From: Vibrio celticus | GTDB lineage: Bacteria > Pseudomonadota > Gammaproteobacteria > Enterobacterales > Vibrionaceae | Assembly: GCF_024347335.1 (NCBI RefSeq) | Contig: NZ_AP025463.1 | Span: forward strand, 3,286,001-3,350,000 | DNA: 64,000 nt | Direction: 5' to 3' | In this document: positions 16,611-24,838 of the stretch, in pieces | Numbering within the stretch: the first letter of the stretch is position 1 | How the letters are laid out: every line of letters starts with the position of its first letter | The notes under the pieces: generated by a model | Database searches by the model: none | Told to the model about the DNA's origin: nothing | What the model saw: the letters and a program-made list of their open reading frames with translations, nothing else | Made by a program: the position numbers and the translations under genes

Positions 16611-18020
16611 ATGAAACTAAAACGCACTTTATTGGCTTCAGCTATGGCGAGCCTAGCGCTGTTCCCATTCGCAAGTTCGGCAATGGAAAAAGCGGACCTG
16701 ATGATTACCGATGCGATGGTTCTGACAATGAACCAAGACAAAACGGTTTATGAAAGTGGTACTGTTGTCGTAAAAGATAACAAAATCATTGCAGTTGGTG
16801 ATGCTTCACTAGAGAAGCAGTACCAAGCTAAGCAAGTATTACACGTGGATGGCGATATCGTTATGCCGGGTCTCATCAATACTCATACTCATGTATCAAT
16901 GACAGTTTTTCGTTCGTTAGCCGATGATGTGCCAGATCGCCTGCACCGTTACATCTTCCCGCTAGAGAAGAAGCTAGTATCGCGAGACATGGTACGCATT
17001 GGTGCGAACCTAGGTAACGTTGAAATGGTGAAAGGCGGTGTGACGACTTACGCCGACATGTACTACTTCGAAGATGAAGTCGCAAAAACCGTCGATAAGA
17101 TCGGTATGCGTGCCATCCTAGGTGAAACGGTGATTAAGTTCCCAGTCGCCGACGCAGCCAACGCAGAAGAAGGCATTAAGTACGCGTTGAACTTCATTGA
17201 AGAATACAAAGATCACCCACGCATCACACCAGCGTTTGCCCCGCATGCGCCTTACACCAACACCACAGAGATCCTTCAGAAAATATCTAAACTATCCCTA
17301 GAATTAGATGTTCCAGTAATGATTCACCTTGCAGAATCACACCGTGAAGAAGAGAAAATCGCTGAGCGTTCTGATGGGTTATCCCCGGTTCAATACATGG
17401 ACAGCATTGGCGCACTCAACAAAAACTTGGTGGGTGCACACATGATCCTCGTAGACGATCATGATATTGAACTGGTGAAGAAATCGGATATGGGTGTGGC
17501 TCATAACATGAGTGCTAACATCAAGTCAGCAAAAGGTGTATCACCTGCCCTTAAGATGTATGACGAGAACGTGCGTATCGGTTTAGGTACTGATGGCCCA
17601 ATGTCTGGTAACACACTGAGCACCATTGATGAGTTCAACCAAGTCGCTAAGGTTCACAAGCTAGTTAACAAAGATCGTGCTGCGATGCCGCCGATCAAAG
17701 TGATCGACATGGCGACAATGGGCGCAGCAAAAGCGCTGCACATGGAAGATAAGATCGGCTCTCTTGAAGCAGGCAAACTGGCTGACATCATAGTGATCGA
17801 TACTAAGGCGCCAAACATGGTTCCAGTCTACAACCCATACTCAGCACTGGTGTACTCAGCTAACTCAGGCAATGTTCGTCACTCCATCGTTGATGGCAAG
17901 ATCATCATGCAAGATCGCGACATGCTAACGGTAGACGAAGATAAGATTCGTCAAGAAGCACTCGATTTCACCAAGGTTGTTCGTGAAACGGTGATTGAGT
18001 CTGGTGAGGTGGTTCAATAA
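16611..18020 (+). CDS. Exported amidohydrolase, MTA/SAH deaminase-like
   Basis: Metal-dependent amidohydrolase of 469 residues resembling 5'-methylthioadenosine/S-adenosylhomocysteine deaminases. Metal and catalytic residues visible: GLINTHTHVSM (HxH, about 92), FAPHAPYTNTTE, MIHLAESHREEEK, GAHMILVDDHDIEL, and GLGTDGPMSGN (Asp). A clear signal peptide precedes the domain (MKLKRTLLASAMASLALFPFASSA), so the enzyme should work in the periplasm, which is unusual for this family. A PurR-like box lies upstream, which fits a purine-related substrate. Substrate is inferred only from family resemblance; related enzymes deaminate adenosine, guanine or s-triazines. A strong terminator follows. Confidence 0.8.
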   Translation: MKLKRTLLASAMASLALFPFASSAMEKADLMITDAMVLTMNQDKTVYESGTVVVKDNKIIAVGDASLEKQYQAKQVLHVDGDIVMPGLINTHTHVSMTVFRSLADDVPDRLHRYIFPLEKKLVSRDMVRIGANLGNVEMVKGGVTTYADMYYFEDEVAKTVDKIGMRAILGETVIKFPVADAANAEEGIKYALNFIEEYKDHPRITPAFAPHAPYTNTTEILQKISKLSLELDVPVMIHLAESHREEEKIAERSDGLSPVQYMDSIGALNKNLVGAHMILVDDHDIELVKKSDMGVAHNMSANIKSAKGVSPALKMYDENVRIGLGTDGPMSGNTLSTIDEFNQVAKVHKLVNKDRAAMPPIKVIDMATMGAAKALHMEDKIGSLEAGKLADIIVIDTKAPNMVPVYNPYSALVYSANSGNVRHSIVDGKIIMQDRDMLTVDEDKIRQEALDFTKVVRETVIESGEVVQ

Positions 18021-18058
18021 CGCTACCGAATTAGATAAACGGTTTTCCGTTCAGATCA

Positions 18059-18096
18059 AAAAAGGCCTCGCTGATGAATCTCAGCGAGGCCTTTTT
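18059..18096 (+). terminator. Terminator between amidohydrolase gene and motX
   Basis: A 16-bp stem (18059-18074, 18081-18096; core GGCCTCGCTGA/TCAGCGAGGCC) with 6-base loop, A run on the left and T run on the right. The two genes converge here, so it can serve both. Confidence 0.9.
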
Positions 18097-18163
18097 AATA
18101 CGAGTTTTTTAGATGATTAACGAGTGCAGTCATTAATCATCATTGCTCATTCAATAATCTGTC

Positions 18164-18799
18164 TTACCAGAACACGTCTCGACGCTTTGCTCGAGCAATA
18201 ATATTGTCTGGCATTCTCTGTTCCAGACCGCTACGAAGCACAGTGATACGTCTGTGTTGTCTTTGGTCTGCGGTTACCGAGTTATACAACCAACGGTAAG
18301 CATCTTCATAATCCAATGGGCTACCGTAGTCACGTAACAAGAGTTCCGCTAAGTGAATGCTCGCACTTAAGTTACCCATAGAGGCCGCTTCACGTAGATA
18401 CGGAATCGCACGCTCTTGATCTTGTTGTACCAAAGTACCACGAGAGTAATAACGACCTAACTGCTCTAATGCAGCGGGTAAACCTTGATGTGCCGCGTTT
18501 TCCATATAGTAAAGGCCAAGCTCTACATCTTGTGGAACACATACACCCCAAGCCAACATATCACCGTATAAAAACTCATAAGAAGGCAAGCTAATACGCG
18601 TTGCGCGAGCAACGATATCTTCAACTAACTGGCACTTATCAGCTTTCACTCGCTCTAGATGTTGATTATTTTCGATTAAATTAATCAGTTCAGCTTCTGT
18701 ATATATTGGAACGGGCTCTCCCACATCAGCCAAATTTGCATGACTCAAGGGTGAGCTCAGCGCCATTATTAATGAAGCTGCCACAATTCGTAGCTTCAT
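18164..18799 (-). CDS. motX: Sodium-type flagellar motor protein MotX
   Basis: Periplasmic T-ring component of the polar-flagellum sodium motor, needed with MotY to hold the PomAB stator. 211 residues, the usual MotX length. Signal peptide MKLRIVAASLIMALSSPLSHA, then NLADVGEPVPIYTEAELINLIE, followed by Sel1-type repeats (YYMENAAHQGLPAALEQLGRYYSRGT, AIPYLREAASMGNLSASIHLAELLL) and the Cys pair (KCQLVED, WGVCVPQ). It ends RAKRRDVFW. The position next to purA is the same as in other vibrios. AGGT stands just before the ATG. Confidence 0.95.
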   Translation of the reverse strand: MKLRIVAASLIMALSSPLSHANLADVGEPVPIYTEAELINLIENNQHLERVKADKCQLVEDIVARATRISLPSYEFLYGDMLAWGVCVPQDVELGLYYMENAAHQGLPAALEQLGRYYSRGTLVQQDQERAIPYLREAASMGNLSASIHLAELLLRDYGSPLDYEDAYRWLYNSVTADQRQHRRITVLRSGLEQRMPDNIIARAKRRDVFW

Positions 18800-18992
18800 A
18801 CCTGCACTCTATTATCTGTCGCTAAAGTTATCTATTGAGGGCCGCAGAGGATTTCTACACGCACAAAACAGGGTGAACTTCACTTTCCATGATATCTGTA
18901 TCGGCAATAACCCCGGCGGCTTTAGACAAAACTTGCCGCTAATGGGCAATATTTTGCCAGATGGCGTTCAAAAGATAATCACCCAAAGCTAT

Positions 18993-19154
18993 ATACCAAT
19001 CGTAGTAAATAACTGCTCACTCTAGCTTGTTAAAATACTCGATAACTTCGTTAGAATTTTTGATTGTAGAATAACTACTTATCGAAAAATTCTGCCTTGT
19101 TCTCAAGCATTTTTCCGGCGCTATTTTTGATCACTTACTTACTGTGATTGGTAT
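18993..19154. mobile_element. MITE-like intergenic repeat element
   Basis: A 162-bp non-coding block bounded by imperfect terminal inverted repeats: left ATACCAATCGTAGTAAATAA, right (reverse complement) ATACCAATCACAGTAAGTAA, 17 of 20 matching. An internal inverted repeat AGAATTTTT/AAAAATTCT would fold the centre. It has no coding capacity. Elements of this size ending in ATACCAAT are what I would expect of a non-autonomous, MITE-type Vibrio repeat; only one copy is in this window. Confidence 0.6.
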
Positions 19155-19178
19155 TCGACTCTCAAATTGCAGGTATTA

Positions 19179-19206
19179 AAAAGCCGACTTAATAAAGTCG
19201 GCTTTT
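19179..19206 (-). terminator. Terminator of purA
   Basis: Stem AAAAGCCGACTT / AAGTCGGCTTTT with AATA loop, 57 bases past the purA stop, with A/T tracts on both sides. Confidence 0.85.
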
Positions 19207-19262
19207 AGAAAACTATTTCATTATCAAAGCACTGTTCGTGCCTGGTAATCACTCAGCGGGCA

Positions 19263-20579
19263 TTATGCGCCGTATGGGTGAACCTTGATGATAGTTTCGT
19301 TACGATCTGGGCCAGTTGATACGATATCAATTGGAACGCCAGTTAGGTCTTCGATACGCTTGATGTAATCTAGAGCAGCTTGTGGAAGCGCGTCGATAGA
19401 TTTAGCACCAAATGTGTTTTCAGACCAACCAGGCATTGTTTCGTAGATTGGCGTCGCTTCTTCGAATGACTCAGCAGCCATTGGAGAAACTTCTAGGATA
19501 GAACCATCTTTCATCTTGTAACCAGTACAGATTTTTAGTTCTTCTAGGCCATCTAGAACGTCTAGTTTAGTTAGACACATACCAGATAGAGAGTTGATTT
19601 GGATTGCACGACGCATAGCAACAGCATCGAACCAACCAGTACGACGTAGACGACCAGTTGTTGCGCCAAACTCGTGACCAACATCGCCTAGGTGTTTACC
19701 AACTGGGTCTTGCTTCTCAAGGCCATCGTATAGCTCAGTTGGGAATGGACCTGAACCAACACGAGTACAGTAAGCCTTGGTAATACCAAGGATGTAACCG
19801 ATGTGACGAGGACCGAAACCAGAACCTGCAGCAACACCACCAGCTGTAGTGTTAGAAGACGTTACGTATGGGTAAGTACCGTGATCGATATCTAGTAGCG
19901 TACCTTGAGCACCTTCGAACATGATCTTGTCGCCGCGCTTACGTGCTGCGTCTAGTTCGTCAGTTACGTCGATAACCATCGCAGTTAACATGTCTGCGTA
20001 GCTCATCGCTTGCTCAAGAACTTCTTCGTAGCTTACTGTTTCAGCTTTGTAGAAGTGCTCTAGTTGGAAGTTGTGGAATTCCATCACTTCTTTTAGCTTC
20101 TCAGCAAATGCTTCTTTATCGAAAAGGTCGCCAACGCGTAGACCGCGACGAGCAACTTTATCTTCGTAAGCAGGACCGATACCACGACCCGTTGTACCGA
20201 TAGCTTTAGCGCCACGAGCGATTTCACGCGCGTTGTCGATTGCAATGTGGTACGGAAGAATTAGGGGACAAGCTTCAGAGATGAAAAGACGTTCACGTAC
20301 TGGAATACCGCGATCTTCAAGAGGCTTCATTTCTTTTAGAAGTGCGTCAGGCGATAATACTACACCGTTACCAATAACACATTTAACGTTATTACGTAGG
20401 ATGCCTGATGGAATTAAGTGAAGAACGGTTTTTTCACCGTCAATTACAAGTGTGTGACCTGCATTGTGACCGCCTTGGTAGCGAACCACGTATTTTGCAT
20501 CTTCAGTTAAAAGGTCAACGATTTTACCTTTACCTTCATCACCCCATTGGGTGCCTAGAACGACTACGTTATTTCCCAT
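19263..20579 (-). CDS. purA: Adenylosuccinate synthetase
   Basis: GTP-dependent enzyme joining IMP and aspartate on the AMP branch of purine synthesis. 438 residues. GTQWGDEGKGKIVDLLTE (P-loop-like, catalytic Asp), QGGHNAGHTLVI (catalytic His), GTTGRGIGPAYEDKVARRGLRVGDL, FEGAQGTLLDIDHGTYPYVTSSNT and the GTP-binding STGPDRNETI are all present. A weak PurR-like box lies upstream (20651-20666). It is divergent from yjeT. Confidence 0.98.
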   Translation of the reverse strand: MGNNVVVLGTQWGDEGKGKIVDLLTEDAKYVVRYQGGHNAGHTLVIDGEKTVLHLIPSGILRNNVKCVIGNGVVLSPDALLKEMKPLEDRGIPVRERLFISEACPLILPYHIAIDNAREIARGAKAIGTTGRGIGPAYEDKVARRGLRVGDLFDKEAFAEKLKEVMEFHNFQLEHFYKAETVSYEEVLEQAMSYADMLTAMVIDVTDELDAARKRGDKIMFEGAQGTLLDIDHGTYPYVTSSNTTAGGVAAGSGFGPRHIGYILGITKAYCTRVGSGPFPTELYDGLEKQDPVGKHLGDVGHEFGATTGRLRRTGWFDAVAMRRAIQINSLSGMCLTKLDVLDGLEELKICTGYKMKDGSILEVSPMAAESFEEATPIYETMPGWSENTFGAKSIDALPQAALDYIKRIEDLTGVPIDIVSTGPDRNETIIKVHPYGA

Positions 20580-20650
20580 CTTTCCAATTTCTGTTGCTAA
20601 TTAAAAATGGATTCTAGCACTGAATCACACTTCTTGCAGTCACTTTTTGT

Positions 20651-20666
20651 TCATAAACGTTAACGC
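20651..20666 (-). promoter_or_regulatory. Possible PurR operator of purA
   Basis: TCATAAACGTTAACGC keeps the central AAACGTT core and matches the PurR consensus at about 10 of 16 positions. It is 72 bases upstream of purA, a PurR-regulon gene in E. coli. Weak on sequence alone. Confidence 0.4.
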
Positions 20667-20751
20667 TGTACAAAAATAAACCAGACATAACTGGGGGCAG
20701 ATGTGTAAAGATACTGATATCATTGCTTTTTTACAGACAAAAGGCAGAACC

Positions 20752-20940
20752 ATGTCTCAATCAATTTGGCTCGCTATTGGGCTCGTACTTATTGTTGAAG
20801 GGCTCGGCCCCTTGATTGCACCCAATGGCTGGAGAAACATGGTCGCGCAACTGAGCGAGCAACCAGACACGCAACTTCGCCGCATTGGAGGCTGTCTTGT
20901 GGTGGCTGGAGCGGTTATCGCTTTCATGACCTACCGCTAG
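20752..20940 (+). CDS. yjeT: DUF2065 membrane protein YjeT
   Basis: Small inner membrane protein of 62 residues: MSQSIWLAIGLVLIVEGLGPLIAPNGWRNMV, then LRRIGGCLVVAGAVIAFMTYR. Two membrane segments and the VEGLGP block match E. coli YjeT, which also lies between hflC and purA. Function unknown. The ATG at 20752 has AAAGGCAG just upstream; the frame runs 17 codons further up (from 20701) but these resemble no known YjeT. Here it reads away from purA and toward the insertion sequence. Confidence 0.88.
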   Translation: MSQSIWLAIGLVLIVEGLGPLIAPNGWRNMVAQLSEQPDTQLRRIGGCLVVAGAVIAFMTYR

Positions 20941-21033
20941 GTTTCTATAAGTAGAACGCTGTGTAAGCGCCTTCCCTCGCGCCCCAATAGTGAATCCACA
21001 AACATGTCTCCTCCTGAAAGAAGTCATAGAAAA

Positions 21034-21054
21034 CAAAAAGGCTCCCACAATGGG
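21034..21054. terminator. Left half of the yjeT/hflC terminator, split by an IS
   Basis: AAAAAGGCTCCCACAATGGG ends at the IS border. Together with 22559-22577 it would have formed a bidirectional hairpin with stem AAAGGCTCCCA/TGGGAGCCTTT. Bases 21044-21054 are the left copy of the 11-bp target duplication. Confidence 0.8.
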
Positions 21055-21077
21055 CTGTCTCTTGATCACAAGTCTGG

Positions 21078-22454
21078 TTAATCAAGAGACTTAGCGAGTT
21101 CATACCCTTCAAGGATGGTTTGTAACCTAAACCATCCTTGCCATAACGTCTTGATAGAAGCACGACCCGTTCGCTTGGTATTCTTCCAACCACCTAACCG
21201 TGCAATACCATTGTAAGCCCATGATATATTCGGTGCTTCCTTTGGTAGCTTTTCGCCCTCCAACTTTAGCCACATTAGCTTCCATGCTTTGCCTTTTAAT
21301 ATCTGCTCACAACTGGTCTTAGATAGCTCATCTGATTTATTCATAAACCTCAACTGGAGTAACCGAATCGCGATAAAAGCTAAAATCACGCTAAGCCTTT
21401 CTAAATTATCTTTACTCTGCATTCTCAGTTGCTCAACTTGAGTGCCTTCACTTTTCCAGACCTTATGGAAGTCTTCAATTAGCCAACGTTGCTCATAATA
21501 ACTGACGATTTTAAGTGCCTCTTCCTTACTCGTTACTGGCTCTGAAGTGAGTAAGTGCCAAGCGAGCTTATCGCAACTCTCTCCTTGCTCGATGCACCCC
21601 ACGTAGTAGAGAGGGATGTTATCGAACTCTTTTTTATTAGCGGGAGTCTTCAGTGTTACGGGGGCATATTTTATGTCTAGATGAGCTGTTCGGGCTTTAC
21701 GCCCCCCTTTTTGCGGTATTTCGAGTACTTTCTCTCCGGCTGATAACAGGGTAGAGGCATAGCTATAAAGGCGGTTATCGTGCTCTTCAATACAGCGGCT
21801 TTGCATTGAGCGAACGAGAAATCTTTGTTGTTGCTCTTGCTTGTAAGTGAGGTATTCAAATAAGTCTGCTTCTCTATCGCACACAGAAATAACATCTGAG
21901 ATTTTCTCGCCAAGTCGCTCTGCGACATGGCGAGATGCTTGTTCCCATTTATAACTTTCTTTTTCTTTGTACGGTCGAGTCGCGTGCTGGCGTCTTTGAC
22001 CACGCTTTTCAATATCTCGGGTCCAGCGTTGTTGTTCAATTAAGCCAACAACCATTTGAGTTTTGGGAGCAAAAAGCAAGGTTGAGTGAACGAACATCGC
22101 TCGCTGTCGATTACCTTGATTAGAGTGCCCGAGCTCATCTCGTATACTGCGATGGGAGTAACTTAGAGAGGTGGTATCTTCTAACGCAAGAAGTGTTTGT
22201 TGCTCTAAAGCCTCTTGTGCTGTGACATGAAAGCCCGCCTCTGCGATATCTTCTGCTTTGATTTGCTCATTACGGATAAAGCGATAAGCCCCTTCCATAT
22301 CAGCAGGGGAGATGATGAGTTTAGAAACAGGAGCGCCAGGTTGCTCGGCCAATGAGGCTGCAAGAGCAACGAGTCTTTGAGTACGTCTGGGGTCATTGAG
22401 GCGGGCTTGACCAAATTGCTTTTGTGCCCAAAGGGTTGGCTCTATATAAGTCAT
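21078..22454 (-). CDS. IS50-type DDE transposase
   Basis: Transposase of 458 residues with the Tn5 fold. The catalytic triad can be read as LEDTTSLSY (Asp 93), VCDREADLF (Asp 193) and YEQRWLIEDFHKVWK (Glu 327) with the Y-R-E-K signature (Tyr 320, Arg 323, Glu 327, Lys 334). The N-terminal end-recognition region LNDPRRTQRLVALAASLAEQPGA matches Tn5 DPRRTARLV. The ATG at 22452-22454 is chosen because AAGGA stands eight to nine bases before it; the two in-frame Met codons upstream (22463, 22472) have no such site. No inhibitor-length internal start was tested. No frame damage. Confidence 0.92.
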   Translation of the reverse strand: MTYIEPTLWAQKQFGQARLNDPRRTQRLVALAASLAEQPGAPVSKLIISPADMEGAYRFIRNEQIKAEDIAEAGFHVTAQEALEQQTLLALEDTTSLSYSHRSIRDELGHSNQGNRQRAMFVHSTLLFAPKTQMVVGLIEQQRWTRDIEKRGQRRQHATRPYKEKESYKWEQASRHVAERLGEKISDVISVCDREADLFEYLTYKQEQQQRFLVRSMQSRCIEEHDNRLYSYASTLLSAGEKVLEIPQKGGRKARTAHLDIKYAPVTLKTPANKKEFDNIPLYYVGCIEQGESCDKLAWHLLTSEPVTSKEEALKIVSYYEQRWLIEDFHKVWKSEGTQVEQLRMQSKDNLERLSVILAFIAIRLLQLRFMNKSDELSKTSCEQILKGKAWKLMWLKLEGEKLPKEAPNISWAYNGIARLGGWKNTKRTGRASIKTLWQGWFRLQTILEGYELAKSLD

Positions 22455-22481
22455 GATAATCATCCTTGTCATTGTTTAGAT

Positions 22482-22490
22482 GATCAGATC
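22482..22490 (-). promoter_or_regulatory. Paired Dam sites upstream of the transposase
   Basis: GATCAGATC puts two GATC sites five bases apart about 30 bases before the transposase ATG. In IS50 two Dam sites overlap the transposase promoter and make transcription replication-coupled. The similar layout suggests the same control. I did not find clear -35/-10 boxes. Confidence 0.5.
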
Positions 22491-22510
22491 ATGAAACATA
22501 AAATTAGTTC

Positions 22511-22543
22511 AAAAAAAATCCCTAAACCGTGGCTTAGGGATTT
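22511..22543 (-). terminator. Inward-facing terminator at the IS right end
   Basis: Stem AAATCCCTAA / TTAGGGATTT (22516-22525, 22534-22543) followed on the minus strand by eight T. It lies just inside the IS end, ahead of the transposase, and would stop transcripts coming from hflC. Confidence 0.85.
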
Positions 22544-22558
22544 GTGTATAAGAGACAG

Positions 22559-22580
22559 CCCACAATGGGAGCCTTTTAAG
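22559..22580. terminator. Right half of the split hflC/yjeT terminator
   Basis: Begins with the right 11-bp target copy CCCACAATGGG (22559-22569) and continues GAGCCTTTTAAG. The full hairpin is lost because of the insertion; hflC transcripts now meet only a short CCCA/TGGG stem before the IS terminator. Confidence 0.75.
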
Positions 22581-22628
22581 TTTTAACGTATTTTGCTTAT
22601 TAAGCTAAGCATTCGCTAACGCATCAGC

Positions 22629-23606
22629 TTATTTTGCTGGAGCGCCGCTTGCTTGATTCATGTATTGGAAGAAGTCAGTCTTCGGATCCAGTACTAGAAT
22701 GTCGCTCTTATCGCTAAATGATGTCTCATAAGCTTGCAATGAACGCATGAAGCCGTAGAACTCAGCATCTTTGCTGAACGCATCAGAGTAGATCTTCGCA
22801 GCTTCTGCATCTGCATCACCACGAGTGATTCGAGCTGTACGGTCAGCTTCAGCAAGAACTGTTGCCACTTCTAGCTCAGCTTGAGCACGGATAACTTCCG
22901 CTTTCTCACGACCTTGAGAACGGTGTCTACGAGCAACCGACTCACGTTCTGCACGCATACGACGGTAGATAGATTCACTGATTTCGTCAGGAAGGTTAAT
23001 CTTCTTCATACGGAAATCAACAACTTCAACACCTAAATCAGTCATCGCACTTTCTGCCGTTCCAGACAAAACGTTTTCCATGATCTTATCGCGTTCGCCA
23101 TCAACTTCTAGTGCTTCTGCAGCCGCTACCGTTGTGACGACTTCGCTATCAGCAGAGTCTGGCAGGATGTCCTTATTACGAGGGCCTGACACAATCTGCT
23201 TAATTTCACGAGAACCAATTTCAGAACGAAGAACATCTGTCACTTTACGCTCAAGAAGTGCTTCTGCCGTCATGATATTACCGCCACCGGTACTCAGATA
23301 GAAACGTCCAAAATCAGCAATACGCCATTTTGCGTAAGTATCAATTAGAACGTCTTTTTTCTCTGATGTTACGAAACGGTCAGAACGGCCATCCATCGTT
23401 TGAATACGAGCATCAAGTACTTTTACGCGATCAAACATCGGCAGTTTAAAGTGCAGGCCTGGTTCATAGATTCGTGATACGCCGTTGTCGTCGAGAACTC
23501 GACCAAAACGAATTACCATGCCACGCTCGCCTTCTTGAATCACAAACAGTGACATCAATAGAAGGGCAATCGTCACAACTAATACAGGGATCATTAATTT
23601 ACGCAT
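22629..23606 (-). CDS. hflC: FtsH modulator HflC
   Basis: Membrane-anchored SPFH/band-7 protein of 325 residues that forms the HflKC cage around FtsH protease. One N-terminal membrane helix (MIPVLVVTIALLLMSLFVIQEGERG) is followed by the SPFH domain (FGRVL...YEPGLHFKLP, DRSEIGSRE-type region) and a long coiled coil rich in Ala, Arg and Glu (RRMRAERESVARRHRSQGREKAEVIRAQAELE). It starts two bases after hflK ends. Its 3' side is now next to an insertion sequence. Confidence 0.96.
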   Translation of the reverse strand: MRKLMIPVLVVTIALLLMSLFVIQEGERGMVIRFGRVLDDNGVSRIYEPGLHFKLPMFDRVKVLDARIQTMDGRSDRFVTSEKKDVLIDTYAKWRIADFGRFYLSTGGGNIMTAEALLERKVTDVLRSEIGSREIKQIVSGPRNKDILPDSADSEVVTTVAAAEALEVDGERDKIMENVLSGTAESAMTDLGVEVVDFRMKKINLPDEISESIYRRMRAERESVARRHRSQGREKAEVIRAQAELEVATVLAEADRTARITRGDADAEAAKIYSDAFSKDAEFYGFMRSLQAYETSFSDKSDILVLDPKTDFFQYMNQASGAPAK

Positions 23607-23608
23607 TA

Positions 23609-24811
23609 TTAGTATCTCCCTTGGCGTGAACTGTCTGAACGAGTTTGAGTGCTAGGCTTAGGATCCGCTTGAGTTTCTAACTCAATTTGGTCGTAAGTCG
23701 ATGATGCTTTTGCAGGGCGAGTGCCCGACTGAGAACCACCTTGTGCGCCTAGCTTATCAATTGGTAGGTATAGCAAGTTACCGCTTGATTCAGAATCAAT
23801 CAGGACTTTCGATGTGCTTGAGTACACTTTTTCCATTGTATCTAGATACATACGGTTACGTGTTACTTCAGGAGCAGCTTGGTATTCAGGTAGCAGTTTC
23901 TCGAACTGAGCTACTTGACCTAGAGCACCATTAACTGTGCGCTCTGAGTAACCTACCGCTTCTTTCTTCAAACGCTCAGCTCGACCTGTTGCTTTTGGAA
24001 GAATGTCATTTCGGTAAGCTTCAGCTTCACGTTCAAAACGCTCTTCATCCTCACGAGCCGCGATAGCATCATCAAATGCATCTTTTACTTGCTCAGGTGG
24101 ACGTGCTGACTGGAAGTTCACGTCAACAATCAGAATACCCATGTCGTAGCTATCAATAATACGGTTCAACGTTTCTTGAGTGCTTTGACGAATCTGCTGA
24201 CGACCACTTGTCAGGATACTATCCATTAGTGAATCACCAATTACCGCACGAAGGGCAGAATCGGTTGCTTGGCGTAAACTGTCGTCTGCATTCGTTACAC
24301 GATACAAGTACTTGTATGGGTCAGAAACGCGGTATTGAACACCCATTTCAACGGTCACAACGTTTTCATCTTTCGTCAGCATCGTGCCAGCAGCACGTAG
24401 AGAACGAATCGCTTGAACGTTTACTAGTTGCTCATCTTTGATTTCATCGATGAAGCGTGGGTGCCAGTTAAGACCAGGTTCTTCGATACGGTCGAATTGA
24501 CCCAGTCGAAGTACTACTGCTCTTTCTGCTTCGCCAACGGTGTAGAAACCAGCGAAGAACCAGATAGCAATAGCAATAACGGCAATGACACCAAAGCCAA
24601 TTGCACCGCCACCGCCAATAGATGGCCCGTTACCGTTGCCACCCTTTTTACCAAACTTGCCACCTAACTTTTGACTTAGTTTACTAAACACTTCGTCTAG
24701 ATCTGGCGGTCCTTGATCTCGGCCGCCGCGATTATTTTTATTACCCCAAGGGTCATTATCGCGGCCGTTATTATCGCCGTTGTTGTTATTTCCAGGCTCA
24801 TTCCACGCCAT
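23609..24811 (-). CDS. hflK: FtsH modulator HflK
   Basis: Partner of HflC in the periplasm-facing SPFH complex. 400 residues: a long Gly/Asn-rich cytosolic tail (residues 1-75, NNNGDNNGRDNDPWGNKNN), one membrane helix (IGFGVIAVIAIAIWFFAGFYTV), the SPFH domain (AERAVVLRLGQFDRIEEPGLNWHPRFID) and a coiled coil. Part of the hfq-hflX-hflK-hflC unit. Confidence 0.96.
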   Translation of the reverse strand: MAWNEPGNNNNGDNNGRDNDPWGNKNNRGGRDQGPPDLDEVFSKLSQKLGGKFGKKGGNGNGPSIGGGGAIGFGVIAVIAIAIWFFAGFYTVGEAERAVVLRLGQFDRIEEPGLNWHPRFIDEIKDEQLVNVQAIRSLRAAGTMLTKDENVVTVEMGVQYRVSDPYKYLYRVTNADDSLRQATDSALRAVIGDSLMDSILTSGRQQIRQSTQETLNRIIDSYDMGILIVDVNFQSARPPEQVKDAFDDAIAAREDEERFEREAEAYRNDILPKATGRAERLKKEAVGYSERTVNGALGQVAQFEKLLPEYQAAPEVTRNRMYLDTMEKVYSSTSKVLIDSESSGNLLYLPIDKLGAQGGSQSGTRPAKASSTYDQIELETQADPKPSTQTRSDSSRQGRY

Positions 24812-24838
24812 TAGAAAGCTCCATCATTTGATATGACG

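Larger units (their letters stand above)
18800..19262. other. motX/purA intergenic region
   Basis: 463 bases without a gene. It holds the motX upstream region (18800-18990), a MITE-like element (18993-19154) and the purA terminator (19179-19206). No open frame with a ribosome binding site is seen. Confidence 0.6.
21055..22558 (-). mobile_element. Complete IS50-type (IS4 superfamily) insertion sequence, 1504 bp
   Basis: The ends are CTGTCTCTTGATCACAAGT (left) and, in reverse complement, CTGTCTCTTATACACAAAT (right), closely like the IS50/Tn5 inside, outside and mosaic ends. An 11-bp direct repeat CCCACAATGGG flanks it (21044-21054, 22559-22569). One intact transposase gene fills it. The end near the 3' side of the gene contains a Dam site (GATC), as does the Tn5 inside end. 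The element separates hflC from yjeT. Seemingly recent and capable of moving. Confidence 0.93.

Noticed and set aside
16376..16741. 121-codon frame on the minus strand overlapping the amidohydrolase start
   Set aside because: No ribosome binding site or family; it covers the PurR-like promoter area and the signal peptide of a clear gene.
18812..18838. Flagellar sigma-28-like promoter for motX (TCAA, 15 bases, ACAGATAA)
   Set aside because: Spacing is right, but the start would leave a leader of only about six bases, so I do not claim it.
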